Made by a program: the position numbers and the translations under genes. Of a stretch of 64,000 bases of DNA, positions 26,433-35,809 are shown in pieces (the stretch's first letter is position 1; each line of letters starts with the position of its first letter). The stretch is from assembly GCA_945280365.1 (NCBI GenBank), contig CALYQD010000009.1:1-64000 (forward strand), written 5' to 3'. The DNA is from an uncultured Apibacter sp. (lineage in GTDB: Bacteria > Bacteroidota > Bacteroidia > Flavobacteriales > Weeksellaceae). The notes below the pieces were generated by a model. That model did no database searches and was not told the DNA's origin. It worked only from the letters and a program-made list of their open reading frames with translations.

Positions 26433-26472
26433 AGTTTTATAAATTATGGGTTTGACAAATTTCTAATTAATC

Positions 26473-27384
26473 TTATTTAACTAATCTTTTAAGAGTAGCC
26501 AATTCTTTTAATTTCTTTTTAGCTTCTTCTGCTGGATAACCAAAATATGTTTTACCTGCTTCTAAATTTTTTGATACTCCAGATTGAGCAAGTATGACTG
26601 CTTTCCTTCCAATAGTAAGCGATGAAGCAAAGCCTGCTTGTCCCCAAATGGTTACTTCATCTCCTATGTTGCAGCAACCGGCTATACCCACTTGTGATGC
26701 TATCAAACATTTTTTTCCTACAACTGTATCATGCCCTATTTGGATAAGATTGTCCAATTTTGACCCTTCTCCAATAATTGTTGAATCGGTCACTCCTTTA
26801 TCAATAGTACAATTAGATCCTATTTCTACATAATCTTCTATAATTACATTTCCAACAGATTTTAAACGATCATAATAATCTACTCTGTTTTTATAATAAA
26901 AACCATCTCCTCCGATTATGGTGCCTGATTGTATGATAACGTTATTACCTATGATTGTATTATCATGTATAGTTACATTTGGGAAAATAATACAGTTATC
27001 ACCTATTTTAACATTTTTACCTATGTAAACACCAGGTTGTATAATTGTATTTTTTCCAATTTTAGCATCGTCAGAAAGTAACTTATTTTGCGGTATAAAT
27101 TTCACAAAATAGTCATTAATTTTATTAAAATCTCTAAAAGGATCTTCAGATAAAAGAAGTGCCTTATTTTCCGGACATTCTACTTTTTTATTTATTAATA
27201 TTACACTTGCTTTACTTTGTAAAGCTTTATCATAATATTTCGGATGGTCTACAAAAACTATCTCTCCTTCTTTTACTCGGTGAATTTCATTAGTTCCATA
27301 TATTGGAAAATCTTCTTTTCCGATATAACGACATCCTATAATTGATGCAATGTTTTTTAGTGTGTATGAATGTGGAAATTTCAT
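26473..27384 (-). CDS. LpxD-like acyltransferase (second copy)
   Basis: The 303-residue product has the N-terminal uridine-binding-like domain followed by about nine hexapeptide repeats ([51 protein letters not shown]). It resembles LpxD but is shorter than the true LpxD at 30224-31252 and lacks the C-terminal helix. The LpxD catalytic histidine region appears as IQIGHDTVVGKKC. Flavobacteriia often carry this second copy next to efp. It may add an acyl chain to a different sugar or act in an alternative step; no clear substrate can be read. Confidence 0.8.
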   Translation of the reverse strand: MKFPHSYTLKNIASIIGCRYIGKEDFPIYGTNEIHRVKEGEIVFVDHPKYYDKALQSKASVILINKKVECPENKALLLSEDPFRDFNKINDYFVKFIPQNKLLSDDAKIGKNTIIQPGVYIGKNVKIGDNCIIFPNVTIHDNTIIGNNVIIQSGTIIGGDGFYYKNRVDYYDRLKSVGNVIIEDYVEIGSNCTIDKGVTDSTIIGEGSKLDNLIQIGHDTVVGKKCLIASQVGIAGCCNIGDEVTIWGQAGFASSLTIGRKAVILAQSGVSKNLEAGKTYFGYPAEEAKKKLKELATLKRLVK

Positions 27385-27407
27385 TTTTTAATAATTATAC
27401 GAATATT

Positions 27408-27974
27408 TTATTCTTTTACTCTTTCTATATAAGAGCCATCGTCTGTATTAATTTTAATTTTTTCACCTACTTCGATAAATAAAGGTACTAAGACTTTAGC
27501 TCCAGTTTCAATAACGGCATTTTTAAGTGCATTCGTAGCTGTATTTCCTTTTACACCCGGTTCTGCTTCTATTACTTCCATAATTACACTTGCAGGTAAT
27601 TCAGCAGATAAAGGAGTTTCATCTTCTTCTTTTAAGATAATCATCACTTCTTCTCCGGCTTTCATAAATTGTGAATTTTCAATCAAGTTTTTATCAATAT
27701 AAATTTGAGAGAAATCATCATTATTCATAAAATGGAATCCATGATCATCATCGTATAAATATTGATATTTACGAGTTATAACTCTTACATCTTCTATTTT
27801 ACTTCCTGCTGAAAAAGTATTATCAACAACTTTACCTGATGTTAAAGATTTTAATTTAGTTCTTACAAAAGCCGGACCTTTTCCGGGTTTAACATGTAAA
27901 AATTCAATCACTTTATAAATATCATCGTTAAAATTGATACAAAGTCCCTTTTTAATATCTCCCATTCCAGCCAT
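27408..27974 (-). CDS. efp: Elongation factor P
   Basis: EF-P of 188 residues with three beta domains helps ribosomes pass runs of prolines. The tip loop of domain I, HVKPGKGPAFVRTK, holds Lys32, the site that may be modified in some species. The C-terminal block ATNALKNAVIETGAKVLVPLF is typical. It lies inside the lipid A gene cluster, a stable flavobacterial arrangement, between lpxA and the LpxD-like gene with 36 and 23 bases. Confidence 0.96.
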   Translation of the reverse strand: MAGMGDIKKGLCINFNDDIYKVIEFLHVKPGKGPAFVRTKLKSLTSGKVVDNTFSAGSKIEDVRVITRKYQYLYDDDHGFHFMNNDDFSQIYIDKNLIENSQFMKAGEEVMIILKEEDETPLSAELPASVIMEVIEAEPGVKGNTATNALKNAVIETGAKVLVPLFIEVGEKIKINTDDGSYIERVKE

Positions 27975-28010
27975 ATGTGTATAATTTAATTTTTTTTATA
28001 TTATTAATTT

Positions 28011-28799
28011 TTATAATCCTTGTGCATTAAATCCTCTCATTACACCTCTCATGCTTGATTGTATAAATTGGATAATTTCATCTCTTTCTGGTGTTGCCTC
28101 AAATTCTGCTTCTACTACTGATAAAGCTTGAGTAATATTTAGTTTATTTTGAAAAATAACTCTATATATATTTTGTATTTCGGCAATTTTATCGGAACTA
28201 AATCCTCTTCTTCTCAATCCTACAGAGTTAATGCCTACATAAGATAATGGATCTCTAGCTACTTTTACATAAGGAGGAATATCTTTTCTGACTAAAGACC
28301 CCCCTGTTACAAAAGCATGATTTCCTATAGAACAAAACTGGTGAACTGCTGTCATACCTGCCATAACTACATAATCACCCACTGTGATATGTCCGGCTAA
28401 GGTTGTATTATTGGAAAAAATACAGTGATTACCTACTTCACAATCATGAGCAACATGAGAATAAGCCATAATCAGACAATTATTTCCAATTACGGTTTGC
28501 ATTTTATCTGAAGTTCCTCTACTCACGGTAACGCATTCCCTTATTACTGAATTATCTCCTATAAACGTGAGTGCTTTTTCTCCTTTATATTTTAAATCTT
28601 GAGGTTCTGCCGAAATCACTGCTCCCGGAAATATTTTGCAGTTTTTTCCAATCCGCGCTCCCTCCATAATAATTACATTAGAGCCGATCCATGTACCCTC
28701 TCCAATTTCAACATCTTTATAAATTGATGAAAAAGGTTCGATTACAACATTCTTTGCAATTTTTGCATCAGAATGCACAAATGCTAATGGTTGAATCAT
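28011..28799 (-). CDS. lpxA: UDP-N-acetylglucosamine acyltransferase
   Basis: LpxA (262 residues) transfers a 3-hydroxyacyl chain from ACP to UDP-GlcNAc, the first step of lipid A synthesis. Left-handed beta-helix repeats fill residues 1-180; the catalytic histidine lies in AYSHVAHDCEVGNHCIF. The C-terminal helical part (SVGLRRRGFSSDKIAEIQNI) is typical. Three bases separate it from lpxC-fabZ, so it is in the same transcript. Confidence 0.97.
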   Translation of the reverse strand: MIQPLAFVHSDAKIAKNVVIEPFSSIYKDVEIGEGTWIGSNVIIMEGARIGKNCKIFPGAVISAEPQDLKYKGEKALTFIGDNSVIRECVTVSRGTSDKMQTVIGNNCLIMAYSHVAHDCEVGNHCIFSNNTTLAGHITVGDYVVMAGMTAVHQFCSIGNHAFVTGGSLVRKDIPPYVKVARDPLSYVGINSVGLRRRGFSSDKIAEIQNIYRVIFQNKLNITQALSVVEAEFEATPERDEIIQFIQSSMRGVMRGFNAQGL

Positions 28800-28802
28800 C
28801 TT

Positions 28803-30197
28803 CTATTCTTTAGTTTTTACTACTTGAGCCATCATTTCTGCTTCTACAACCATTTGTCCGTTGCAATATCCGTATCCCTGCATATGTACAATCCCTCTTC
28901 GTATTGGTTCTAATAAATCTATTTTAAAAATTAATGTATCTCCTGGTATAACTTTTCTTTTATGTTTAACATTATCTAATTTAATTAAGTAGGTAGAATA
29001 ATTTTGAGGATCATCTACATTTTCAAGTACAAATATTCCTCCCGTTTGTGCCATGGCTTCAATTTGCAATACACCTGGCATAACCGGCTCATTTGGAAAA
29101 TGTCCAACAAAAAACGGTTCATTAATCGTAACATTTTTTACTCCAATTATATGTTTTTCATCCACTTCCATAATTTTATCTACTAATAAAAAAGGTGGAC
29201 GGTGAGGAAGCATTCTCATAATGTCTTTTATATCGTATACCGGTTCTTTGTATAAATCGATTTCCGGAATATTTTTTCTTTTAAATAATTTATATAGTTT
29301 ATTAAGTTTTTTTGCAAATTGTGTATTACAATGATGTCCGGGCTTAGTAGCTATTATTTTTGCTTTTAGTCTAACTCCAACCAATGTTAAATCCCCTATA
29401 ACATCCAATAGTTTATGTCTAGCTGCTTCATTCGGATAATACAAAGTCACATTATCCAGAATTCCATTGGGACGAACACTGACTTCAGGCTGATTGAATA
29501 CTTGTTTTAGCTTATCTAATGTCTTAGGAGAAAGTTCTTTATCTACGTAAACAATGGCATTATTTATATCTCCTCCTTTAATTAATCCGGAATCTAAAAG
29601 ATTTTCCAATTCATGAAGGAAACTAAATGTTCTTGCGTTCGCAAAATCAGTTTTAAATTCCTCAATACTTTTCATGGTAGCATTTTGTGTTCCTAATACC
29701 TTTGTACCAAAATCTACCATAGTTGTTACTTCAAAGTGATCTGAAGGGAGTGCCGTAATTTCTGAACCTGTTTCCGGATCTGTATAAGAAATTATTTCTT
29801 TTATGATAAAGTATTCCCTATTCGCATCTTGCTCAATTATTCCAACATCTTCAATTGCTTGAACAAAATATTTCGATGACCCATCCATTATAGGTGGTTC
29901 TGAACTGTTCAATTCAATATAGGCATTATCCAAATCCATTCCTGTTAATGCTGCTAATACATGTTCACAAGTATGTATTTTAACACCTTTTTTTTCTAAA
30001 ACTGTTCCTCTTTCAGTAGAAGTTACATAAGTTGCATCAGCTTCAATAGTAGGTTGTCCTTCCAAATCCACCCTAACAAAAACGAAACCTGTATTTACAG
30101 GTGCAGGCTTGATTGTCATAACAACTTCTTTACCTGTATGCAAACCTTTACCTTTTAACGTAAACTCTTGCTTAAGTGTCTTTTGTTTATCTGACAT
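28803..30197 (-). CDS. lpxC: LpxC/FabZ bifunctional deacetylase/dehydratase
   Basis: The 464-residue fusion has an N-terminal UDP-3-O-acyl-GlcNAc deacetylase (about 1-305) with zinc ligands in HTCEHVLAALTG and KPGHHCNTQFA, and a C-terminal 3-hydroxyacyl-ACP dehydratase (about 320-464) with the catalytic histidine in VGHFPNEPVMPGVLQIEAMAQ. This fusion is a mark of the Bacteroidota and links the committed step of lipid A with the fatty acid dehydratase step. Cytoplasmic. It follows lpxD by 26 bases in the same operon. Confidence 0.97.
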   Translation of the reverse strand: MSDKQKTLKQEFTLKGKGLHTGKEVVMTIKPAPVNTGFVFVRVDLEGQPTIEADATYVTSTERGTVLEKKGVKIHTCEHVLAALTGMDLDNAYIELNSSEPPIMDGSSKYFVQAIEDVGIIEQDANREYFIIKEIISYTDPETGSEITALPSDHFEVTTMVDFGTKVLGTQNATMKSIEEFKTDFANARTFSFLHELENLLDSGLIKGGDINNAIVYVDKELSPKTLDKLKQVFNQPEVSVRPNGILDNVTLYYPNEAARHKLLDVIGDLTLVGVRLKAKIIATKPGHHCNTQFAKKLNKLYKLFKRKNIPEIDLYKEPVYDIKDIMRMLPHRPPFLLVDKIMEVDEKHIIGVKNVTINEPFFVGHFPNEPVMPGVLQIEAMAQTGGIFVLENVDDPQNYSTYLIKLDNVKHKRKVIPGDTLIFKIDLLEPIRRGIVHMQGYGYCNGQMVVEAEMMAQVVKTKE

Positions 30198-30223
30198 TTT
30201 TTTATAAATTATTAGTTAAAGAT

Positions 30224-31252
30224 TTACTTTTTACCTTTTTCTAATTTTTCTAATCTTTTAACAATTTCCGGAAGCTTTTTAAAGTATATATAGCTTTTTT
30301 GATAATTAAGATAATTGATTGCAGGAGAGCCAAATAATCTTTGATTATCTTGCACATCATTGGTGATTCCGCTTTGTGCCTGTACAATTACATTATTTCC
30401 TACTTTTAAATGTCCTGTAATTCCTACCTGACCACCTATCATACTCCATTTTCCTAATTTGGAGGAACCTGCTATCCCTGATTGTGCTGCCATTGCTGTA
30501 TGTTCACCAATTTCTACATTATGAGCTATCTGAATAAGATTATCCAGCTTAACACCTTTTTTTATGATTGTTGAACCTATTGTAGCACGATCAATGGTGC
30601 AATTCGAACCAATTTCGACATTATCTTCTATTAGTACATTTCCAAGTTGTGGAACTTTTTCATATCCTTCATTTGTAGGTTGAAATCCGAATCCATCTCC
30701 TCCTATTATAGTTCCTGCATGTATAGAACAATTATTTCCTAATACACAATCTTCATAAATTTTTACACCTGGACCTATATAACAATTATCTCCAATAGTA
30801 ACATTATCCCCAATAAAAACATGAGGATAAATTTTTGTATTCTTTCCTATTTTTGCATTATTTGATATATAAGCAAAAGCCGCTACATATACATTTTCCA
30901 ATAAAACTGCTGATTCGGCTATAAAAACAGGATTCTCAATTCCTTGTTTTTTAACCTTCATTTCATTATAAATGTTTAAAAGTTTATTAAAAGCCGCGTA
31001 TGCATTGTCAACAACTATAATTGTTGGTAAATTGGAAAGATCTTTAGGTACTAGATCTTTTGAAATTATAACAATTGATGCTTTTGTATCCTTTAAATAT
31101 TCTTGATACCTTTCACCACCTAAAAATGTTATGGTACCAGGCTTTCCATCTTCTATTTTTGAAATATAAGATACTTTTTCTTGGGGATTTCCTTTTATAT
31201 CCCCATTAATTAAATTTGCTACTTGTTCAGCACTAAAATCCATGATGGGCAA
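30224..31252 (-). CDS. lpxD: UDP-3-O-acylglucosamine N-acyltransferase LpxD
   Basis: The 342-residue product has a N-terminal domain that binds the nucleotide sugar ([31 protein letters not shown]), about ten hexapeptide repeats ([36 protein letters not shown]) with the catalytic histidine in [14 protein letters not shown], and a C-terminal amphipathic helix. It adds the second 3-hydroxyacyl chain in lipid A synthesis. It is the first lpx gene after the HD-domain gene (32 bases away). Confidence 0.96.
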   Translation of the reverse strand: MPIMDFSAEQVANLINGDIKGNPQEKVSYISKIEDGKPGTITFLGGERYQEYLKDTKASIVIISKDLVPKDLSNLPTIIVVDNAYAAFNKLLNIYNEMKVKKQGIENPVFIAESAVLLENVYVAAFAYISNNAKIGKNTKIYPHVFIGDNVTIGDNCYIGPGVKIYEDCVLGNNCSIHAGTIIGGDGFGFQPTNEGYEKVPQLGNVLIEDNVEIGSNCTIDRATIGSTIIKKGVKLDNLIQIAHNVEIGEHTAMAAQSGIAGSSKLGKWSMIGGQVGITGHLKVGNNVIVQAQSGITNDVQDNQRLFGSPAINYLNYQKSYIYFKKLPEIVKRLEKLEKGKK

Positions 31253-31284
31253 ATGTAAACATTTTCTAAGTATTATAAAAATCT

Positions 31285-32514
31285 TTATTTAACACCGTAT
31301 ATCTCTCTAGGCATGCATAAATGATAACGAGTAATTTTTTTTCTCAAATCTTTAACCAAAACTTGATTATCAGCTTTTTGCAATTCTATTATCTCTCCAT
31401 TTTTTAGTAATAATTTTATAGGGTCTTTTTTATCATTATATGCCAATACACTCAAATCTTTTTGATGTACAAAATTTTTACCATCTTCTATATCAAATAA
31501 TTCCTTTGTTGCATTTTCCAATTTTAATAACTTATCCTTTGAAATCGGTTCAGAAATTATACACGAAAATGGTAATTTCCTTTGAATGATAAACTGACTT
31601 AATAAACTTAATATTTTATCTTCATTAGCCTGCCATAATTTTAGGGCTGAAATTATATCAGAATCATCCAATTGAGCAAATTTTTCTAAATCTACTTTTG
31701 TTAATTTAATAAAATCGGATTTCTTCAAAAAGTAATTTAATATATCGGAAGCTGGAACTTCTTTACCTTCTTTAGTTAATTGCTTGGCTCTTTTTAAAGC
31801 TTCTATTAAATAGATTTCCGCTGTTACTGATGTTTTATGAAAGTAGACTTGCCAATACATAAACATTCGCGATGTTAAGTATTTTTCAATTGAATAGATG
31901 CCTTTACTATCAATAACCAACTCATCATTTATGACATTCATCATAGTTATGATACGTTCAGAATTTACATTCCCTTCTGAAACTCCAGTAAAAAAACTAT
32001 CTCTTTTTAAATAATCCAATCTATCCAAATCAATCTGACTTGAAATCAACTGATGAAAAAATTTCCTTGGATATTTATTTAAAAATATATCAATTGCTAA
32101 CGACAATTCATTATTGAATTCTTCATTCAACAAATTCATAAAAGTTATAGAAAGGTTTTCATGATGAATTCCATCCAATAAAGTTGATTCTAATGCATGG
32201 GAAAAAGGTCCATGACCAATATCATGCAATAATATAGCTATTAATGAAGCTCTTTCTTCTTCTTTCGATATTTCTACACCTTTATCTCTTAAAATTTTAT
32301 GGGTAATTTGCATTAATTGAATTCCCCCTAATGCATGTAAGAATCTTGAATGTGTAGCTCCTGGATATACATAATAGCTTAAACCTGTTTGTGAAATCCT
32401 TCTTAATCTTTGAAAATAGGGATGTTCTATTATATCGAATAATAAATCATCTGATATTGAAACAAATCCTAAAACCGGATCGTTAAATATTTTCCTTTTA
32501 TTTATTTTTTCCAA
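31285..32514 (-). CDS. HD-domain phosphohydrolase
   Basis: The 409-residue product carries the metal-binding H...HD...D motif, visible as [11 protein letters not shown] and [16 protein letters not shown], with D in [13 protein letters not shown]. It belongs to the family of dNTPase-like HD proteins that is conserved upstream of lpxD in Flavobacteriia. The substrate is not clear; SAMHD1-like dNTP or other phosphohydrolysis is possible. It is the first gene of the minus-strand cluster leading to sucD, and faces porX across a 58-base region with a palindrome. Confidence 0.9.
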   Translation of the reverse strand: MEKINKRKIFNDPVLGFVSISDDLLFDIIEHPYFQRLRRISQTGLSYYVYPGATHSRFLHALGGIQLMQITHKILRDKGVEISKEEERASLIAILLHDIGHGPFSHALESTLLDGIHHENLSITFMNLLNEEFNNELSLAIDIFLNKYPRKFFHQLISSQIDLDRLDYLKRDSFFTGVSEGNVNSERIITMMNVINDELVIDSKGIYSIEKYLTSRMFMYWQVYFHKTSVTAEIYLIEALKRAKQLTKEGKEVPASDILNYFLKKSDFIKLTKVDLEKFAQLDDSDIISALKLWQANEDKILSLLSQFIIQRKLPFSCIISEPISKDKLLKLENATKELFDIEDGKNFVHQKDLSVLAYNDKKDPIKLLLKNGEIIELQKADNQVLVKDLRKKITRYHLCMPREIYGVK

Positions 32515-32530
32515 AAGGCATATTTTTTGT

Positions 32531-32551
32531 ACATTAATGCAAAATTAATGT
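32531..32551. promoter_or_regulatory. Palindrome between HD gene and porX
   Basis: ACATTAAT-GCAAA-ATTAATGT is a perfect eight-base inverted repeat in the 58-base divergent promoter region, and TAATTTTG (minus strand, a TAnnTTTG-type -7 element) lies within it. This looks like an operator that could control both the HD/lipid A operon and porX. Binding factor unknown. Confidence 0.45.
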
Positions 32552-32572
32552 AAATAAAATAACTATATAAGT

Positions 32573-34117
32573 ATGGGTAAAAAAATATTATGGATAGATG
32601 ATGAAATTGAATTATTAGAACCTCATATAATCTTCTTAAAAAATAAAGGATATGATGTTATTGATATCAACAATGCAGCAGAAGCCTTAGAACTAATTCC
32701 CATAAATAATTTCGATGCAGTTCTACTTGACGAAAATATGCCTGGAATCGGCGGTTTAGAAGCTTTGCAAAAGATCAAAGAAATAAAATCCGATTTACCT
32801 GTTATTATGGTAACAAAAAATGAGGCTGAAGATATAATGGAAGAGGCTATAGGAGAAAAAATTACAGATTATATTTTAAAGCCTGTTAATCCTAATCAAG
32901 TTTTAATTAGTCTAAAAAAGCTCCTTAAAAGTGATGAAATTATTGAAAAAAAAACCGTTCAAAATTATCAGCAAGAATTTCGAAAAATTTCAATGGATTT
33001 GATGTATGCTCAAAGCTTTGAGGATTGGATTCAAATATATTTGAAGCTCATTCAATGGGATATTAGCTTTGATAAACTTTCCGATGTTGAAATGAGCTCA
33101 ATATTGAACAATCAAAAAGAAGAAGCTAATAATTTATTTTCTAAATTTATTGAAAACAATTATCATTCCTGGTTACATTCTGAACAAAAACCTGTAATGT
33201 CTCATACAGCATTTAATGAAGTAGTTAGACCGGTTATTAATACTCATAAAAAGGTTATACTACTTATGATTGACAATCTTCGCTACGATCAGTGGAAAAT
33301 AATTAAACCTTTATTCGCTAAAAACTTTAATACCATTACAGAAAAATCATATTTCAGCATTCTTCCTTCCGCTACTCAATATGCCAGAAATTCTTTTTTT
33401 GCCGGGTTATTACCATTGGAAATTGAAAAAAAATATCCTCAATATTGGGTAAGTGAGAATGATGATGAGCATAAAAATCAATATGAAAGTGAATTATTAT
33501 CTGCTCAACTCCAACGTTTAGGTTTGAAGGGAGTAAGAAATAAATACTTTAAAATTTTAAATGCCGAATTTGAGAAAAAAATTTATGATGAATTTAAGTA
33601 TCATAGCAGTAACGCTGATTTTATTACTATAGTATACAATTTTATAGATATTCTTTCTCACGCTAAAACTAATAATAATATTGTTAATGAATTAATTAGA
33701 GATGACAAAACATTCCGATCTTTAACTTATACTTGGTTTGAAAATTCAAGTATTTTAAAAATCATTCAATCAGCTGCAGAAGACGGATACAAAGTTGTTA
33801 TCACAACCGATCATGGTACTATTTATGTAAAAAAACCTAGCAAAGTAATCGGTGATAAAGAATCTTCTACTAATTTAAGATATAAACTAGGAAAAAATCT
33901 TCAATATGATGAGAAAGATGTATTCGCAGTTAGTGATCCGGAAAATTATTTTCTACCTAAAGTTAATTTAAACTCAAAATATATTTTTGCTAAGGAAAAC
34001 AAATTTTTTGCTTATCCTAAAAATTATAACCATTATGTAAATTATTATAAGGATACCTATCAACATGGTGGAGTTTCAATGGAAGAAATGATTATTCCTA
34101 TAGCTATACTGGAATAG
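32573..34117 (+). CDS. porX: PorX response regulator with PglZ phosphatase domain
   Basis: The 514-residue product has a receiver domain (acidic pair D9/D10, phospho-acceptor Asp53, Thr81, Lys103), a helical linker (120-215), and a C-terminal PglZ/alkaline phosphatase-type domain with metal ligand and active residues in MIDNLRYDQW (Asp234), ATQYARNS (Thr268), TTDHG (Asp413/His414) and TYQHGGVS (His498). This matches PorX, the orphan regulator of type IX secretion (partner kinase PorY), reported to be a zinc-dependent phosphodiesterase acting on oligonucleotides. All its key residues are present. PorY is not visible here. Confidence 0.93.
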   Translation: MGKKILWIDDEIELLEPHIIFLKNKGYDVIDINNAAEALELIPINNFDAVLLDENMPGIGGLEALQKIKEIKSDLPVIMVTKNEAEDIMEEAIGEKITDYILKPVNPNQVLISLKKLLKSDEIIEKKTVQNYQQEFRKISMDLMYAQSFEDWIQIYLKLIQWDISFDKLSDVEMSSILNNQKEEANNLFSKFIENNYHSWLHSEQKPVMSHTAFNEVVRPVINTHKKVILLMIDNLRYDQWKIIKPLFAKNFNTITEKSYFSILPSATQYARNSFFAGLLPLEIEKKYPQYWVSENDDEHKNQYESELLSAQLQRLGLKGVRNKYFKILNAEFEKKIYDEFKYHSSNADFITIVYNFIDILSHAKTNNNIVNELIRDDKTFRSLTYTWFENSSILKIIQSAAEDGYKVVITTDHGTIYVKKPSKVIGDKESSTNLRYKLGKNLQYDEKDVFAVSDPENYFLPKVNLNSKYIFAKENKFFAYPKNYNHYVNYYKDTYQHGGVSMEEMIIPIAILE

Positions 34118-34193
34118 ATAATTAATTTTTATCAAACTTTTTAAAACAAAAAATAATTAATTTATCTATTTTAAGTTACGATAAGTTATATTT

Positions 34194-34221
34194 TATAAGC
34201 TACCTATTCATATAGCTTATA
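34194..34221 (+). terminator. Weak terminator-like hairpin after porX
   Basis: TATAAGCTA pairs with TAGCTTATA around a ten-base loop, 77 bases after the porX stop, followed by ATTTGTCT rather than a T-run. It could end porX transcription, but A/T content is high so the stem is weak. Confidence 0.35.
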
Positions 34222-34387
34222 TATTTGTCTAAACAAATAATATACAATTAAACTATTCTATATGCATCAATTTTTTATGGATAGTTGATATATTTCTATT
34301 ATTTCCTTAAGCTTAAATAAATTAATACTTCACCTCAGAAATAATATCGATATATTTGTATATTTACAAAAATTATTTTTATTTTAT

Positions 34388-34942
34388 ATGAAATTTAAAC
34401 GTCACGTTATTCTATTTTTTATTTTTATCTTATTCATAAGTTGTAGAACGCAAGATTATATAGTTAATAAAAAACTAAAAGATCATGAAGGAGAAACTAT
34501 ATTAATAGGCCAGGTTACGCGTGAGGCGCTTAAACAACCTGAATTTAATTCATGGTTTTCGGATGAGTATAATTCATATGTTCCAGATCAAAATGTCACT
34601 AAAAAGTTAAAGAATAAAATTAAACTCTATCATATAGAAATTTATTTTGGGACTTGGTGTAGTGATACTCAGGAGCAATTACCAAGATTTTTAAAAATTC
34701 TTGATAAAGTTAAATATCCTCAAAGAAAATTGAAATTAATTGCACTAAACCGTAAAAAAGAAAGTTTTTATGGAGAGCAAAATCAAAAAGGCATTTCAAA
34801 TATTCCCACTTTTATTCTATATAAAGCTCATCATAACCCTAAAAGAAGAAATATAGAAATAGGTAGAATTGTTGAATCGCCAACAAAATCACTTGAATTG
34901 GATTTATATAAAATTGTTACCGGCAGAGAATTAAAAAAATAA
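34388..34942 (+). CDS. Thioredoxin-fold lipoprotein
   Basis: The 184-residue product has a lipoprotein signal (MKFKRHVILFFIFILFISC, Cys19). The mature part is a thioredoxin-like domain with active-site turn FGTWCSDTQEQLPRF and the cis-proline loop ISNIPTF. The usual CxxC is C-S-D-T, so it has one active cysteine only and cannot act as a normal disulphide oxidoreductase; it may form mixed disulphides. A TATATTTG -7-like element lies at 34351-34358. It shares direction with the DUF4230 gene 78 bases downstream. Confidence 0.88.
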   Translation: MKFKRHVILFFIFILFISCRTQDYIVNKKLKDHEGETILIGQVTREALKQPEFNSWFSDEYNSYVPDQNVTKKLKNKIKLYHIEIYFGTWCSDTQEQLPRFLKILDKVKYPQRKLKLIALNRKKESFYGEQNQKGISNIPTFILYKAHHNPKRRNIEIGRIVESPTKSLELDLYKIVTGRELKK

Positions 34943-35020
34943 CTGATTGGTTTCTATTCTTTACCTACTTTTTTTGCATGATTTATGTAATGTTCTTTGT
35001 TAATATAAAAAACATGTAAA

Positions 35021-35641
35021 ATGGTAATATTTAATTTTTTAAAAAAATATTTTTTATCCATATTATTTTTAATCTTAGGTTTACTTGCTTTTATTTTTAT
35101 CTTAAAAAAATCAGGCAAAGAAAATGTTAGATCGGAAACTAAAATTATCAATCATGAAATTCAACGTCTTAATAAAATGATTGTAATTGAACAAAATTTT
35201 TCCTCATTCAAAACAAAAAAATATAATAACTTTAATCCGAAATATTTTGATTTTTTAAATAAAAATATTGTTTTATATATTACTGCAATGGCTCAGGTCA
35301 CTTATGACATGAAGAAAATAAAAATAGATGTTGATTCGACAAGTAAAACTGTACATATTATTTTTATACCCGAACCAGAATTAAAAGTTTATCCTGACGT
35401 TGAAATTTATAGTATGGAAACAGGATTTTTGAATGATTTTTCAAAATCTGAGCTAAATGAGGTTATGGAAGAGAGTAAAAAAGATATAACTAATGAGGTC
35501 AAAAAATCTAATATTAAAGCTTTAGCTAAAACTCAATTAATATCAAATCTAAAAGAATTATATAAAGTCGTTAAACTTAATAATTGGAAAATAATTGATG
35601 ATACTCCTTATGCTAATCAGTTAAACACCATTAAAGATTAG
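35021..35641 (+). CDS. DUF4230 membrane-anchored protein
   Basis: The 206-residue product starts with a short cytoplasmic part and one membrane helix (about 8-28). The outside region matches DUF4230: ETKIINHEIQRLNKMIVIEQ then YITAMAQVTYDMKKIKID and an alpha/beta repeat of IHIIFIPEPEL. It ends with helices rich in K and E. Function is unknown; such proteins are common in Bacteroidota and other phyla. It lies downstream of the thioredoxin-fold lipoprotein. Confidence 0.85.
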   Translation: MVIFNFLKKYFLSILFLILGLLAFIFILKKSGKENVRSETKIINHEIQRLNKMIVIEQNFSSFKTKKYNNFNPKYFDFLNKNIVLYITAMAQVTYDMKKIKIDVDSTSKTVHIIFIPEPELKVYPDVEIYSMETGFLNDFSKSELNEVMEESKKDITNEVKKSNIKALAKTQLISNLKELYKVVKLNNWKIIDDTPYANQLNTIKD

Positions 35642-35809
35642 CAGTTAATTTTTTTCAAAAATTCTTATTCTCATTTTAAAATATTAAGATTATCTTTTAA
35701 ATTGTAATAATATTGCTATATATATATTTATTATTGTCAATTAGTATCCGAAAATATCTCGAAAATATCTATTAAAAATAAAATTGTTTATTTGAGCTTT
35801 CAAACGTAC

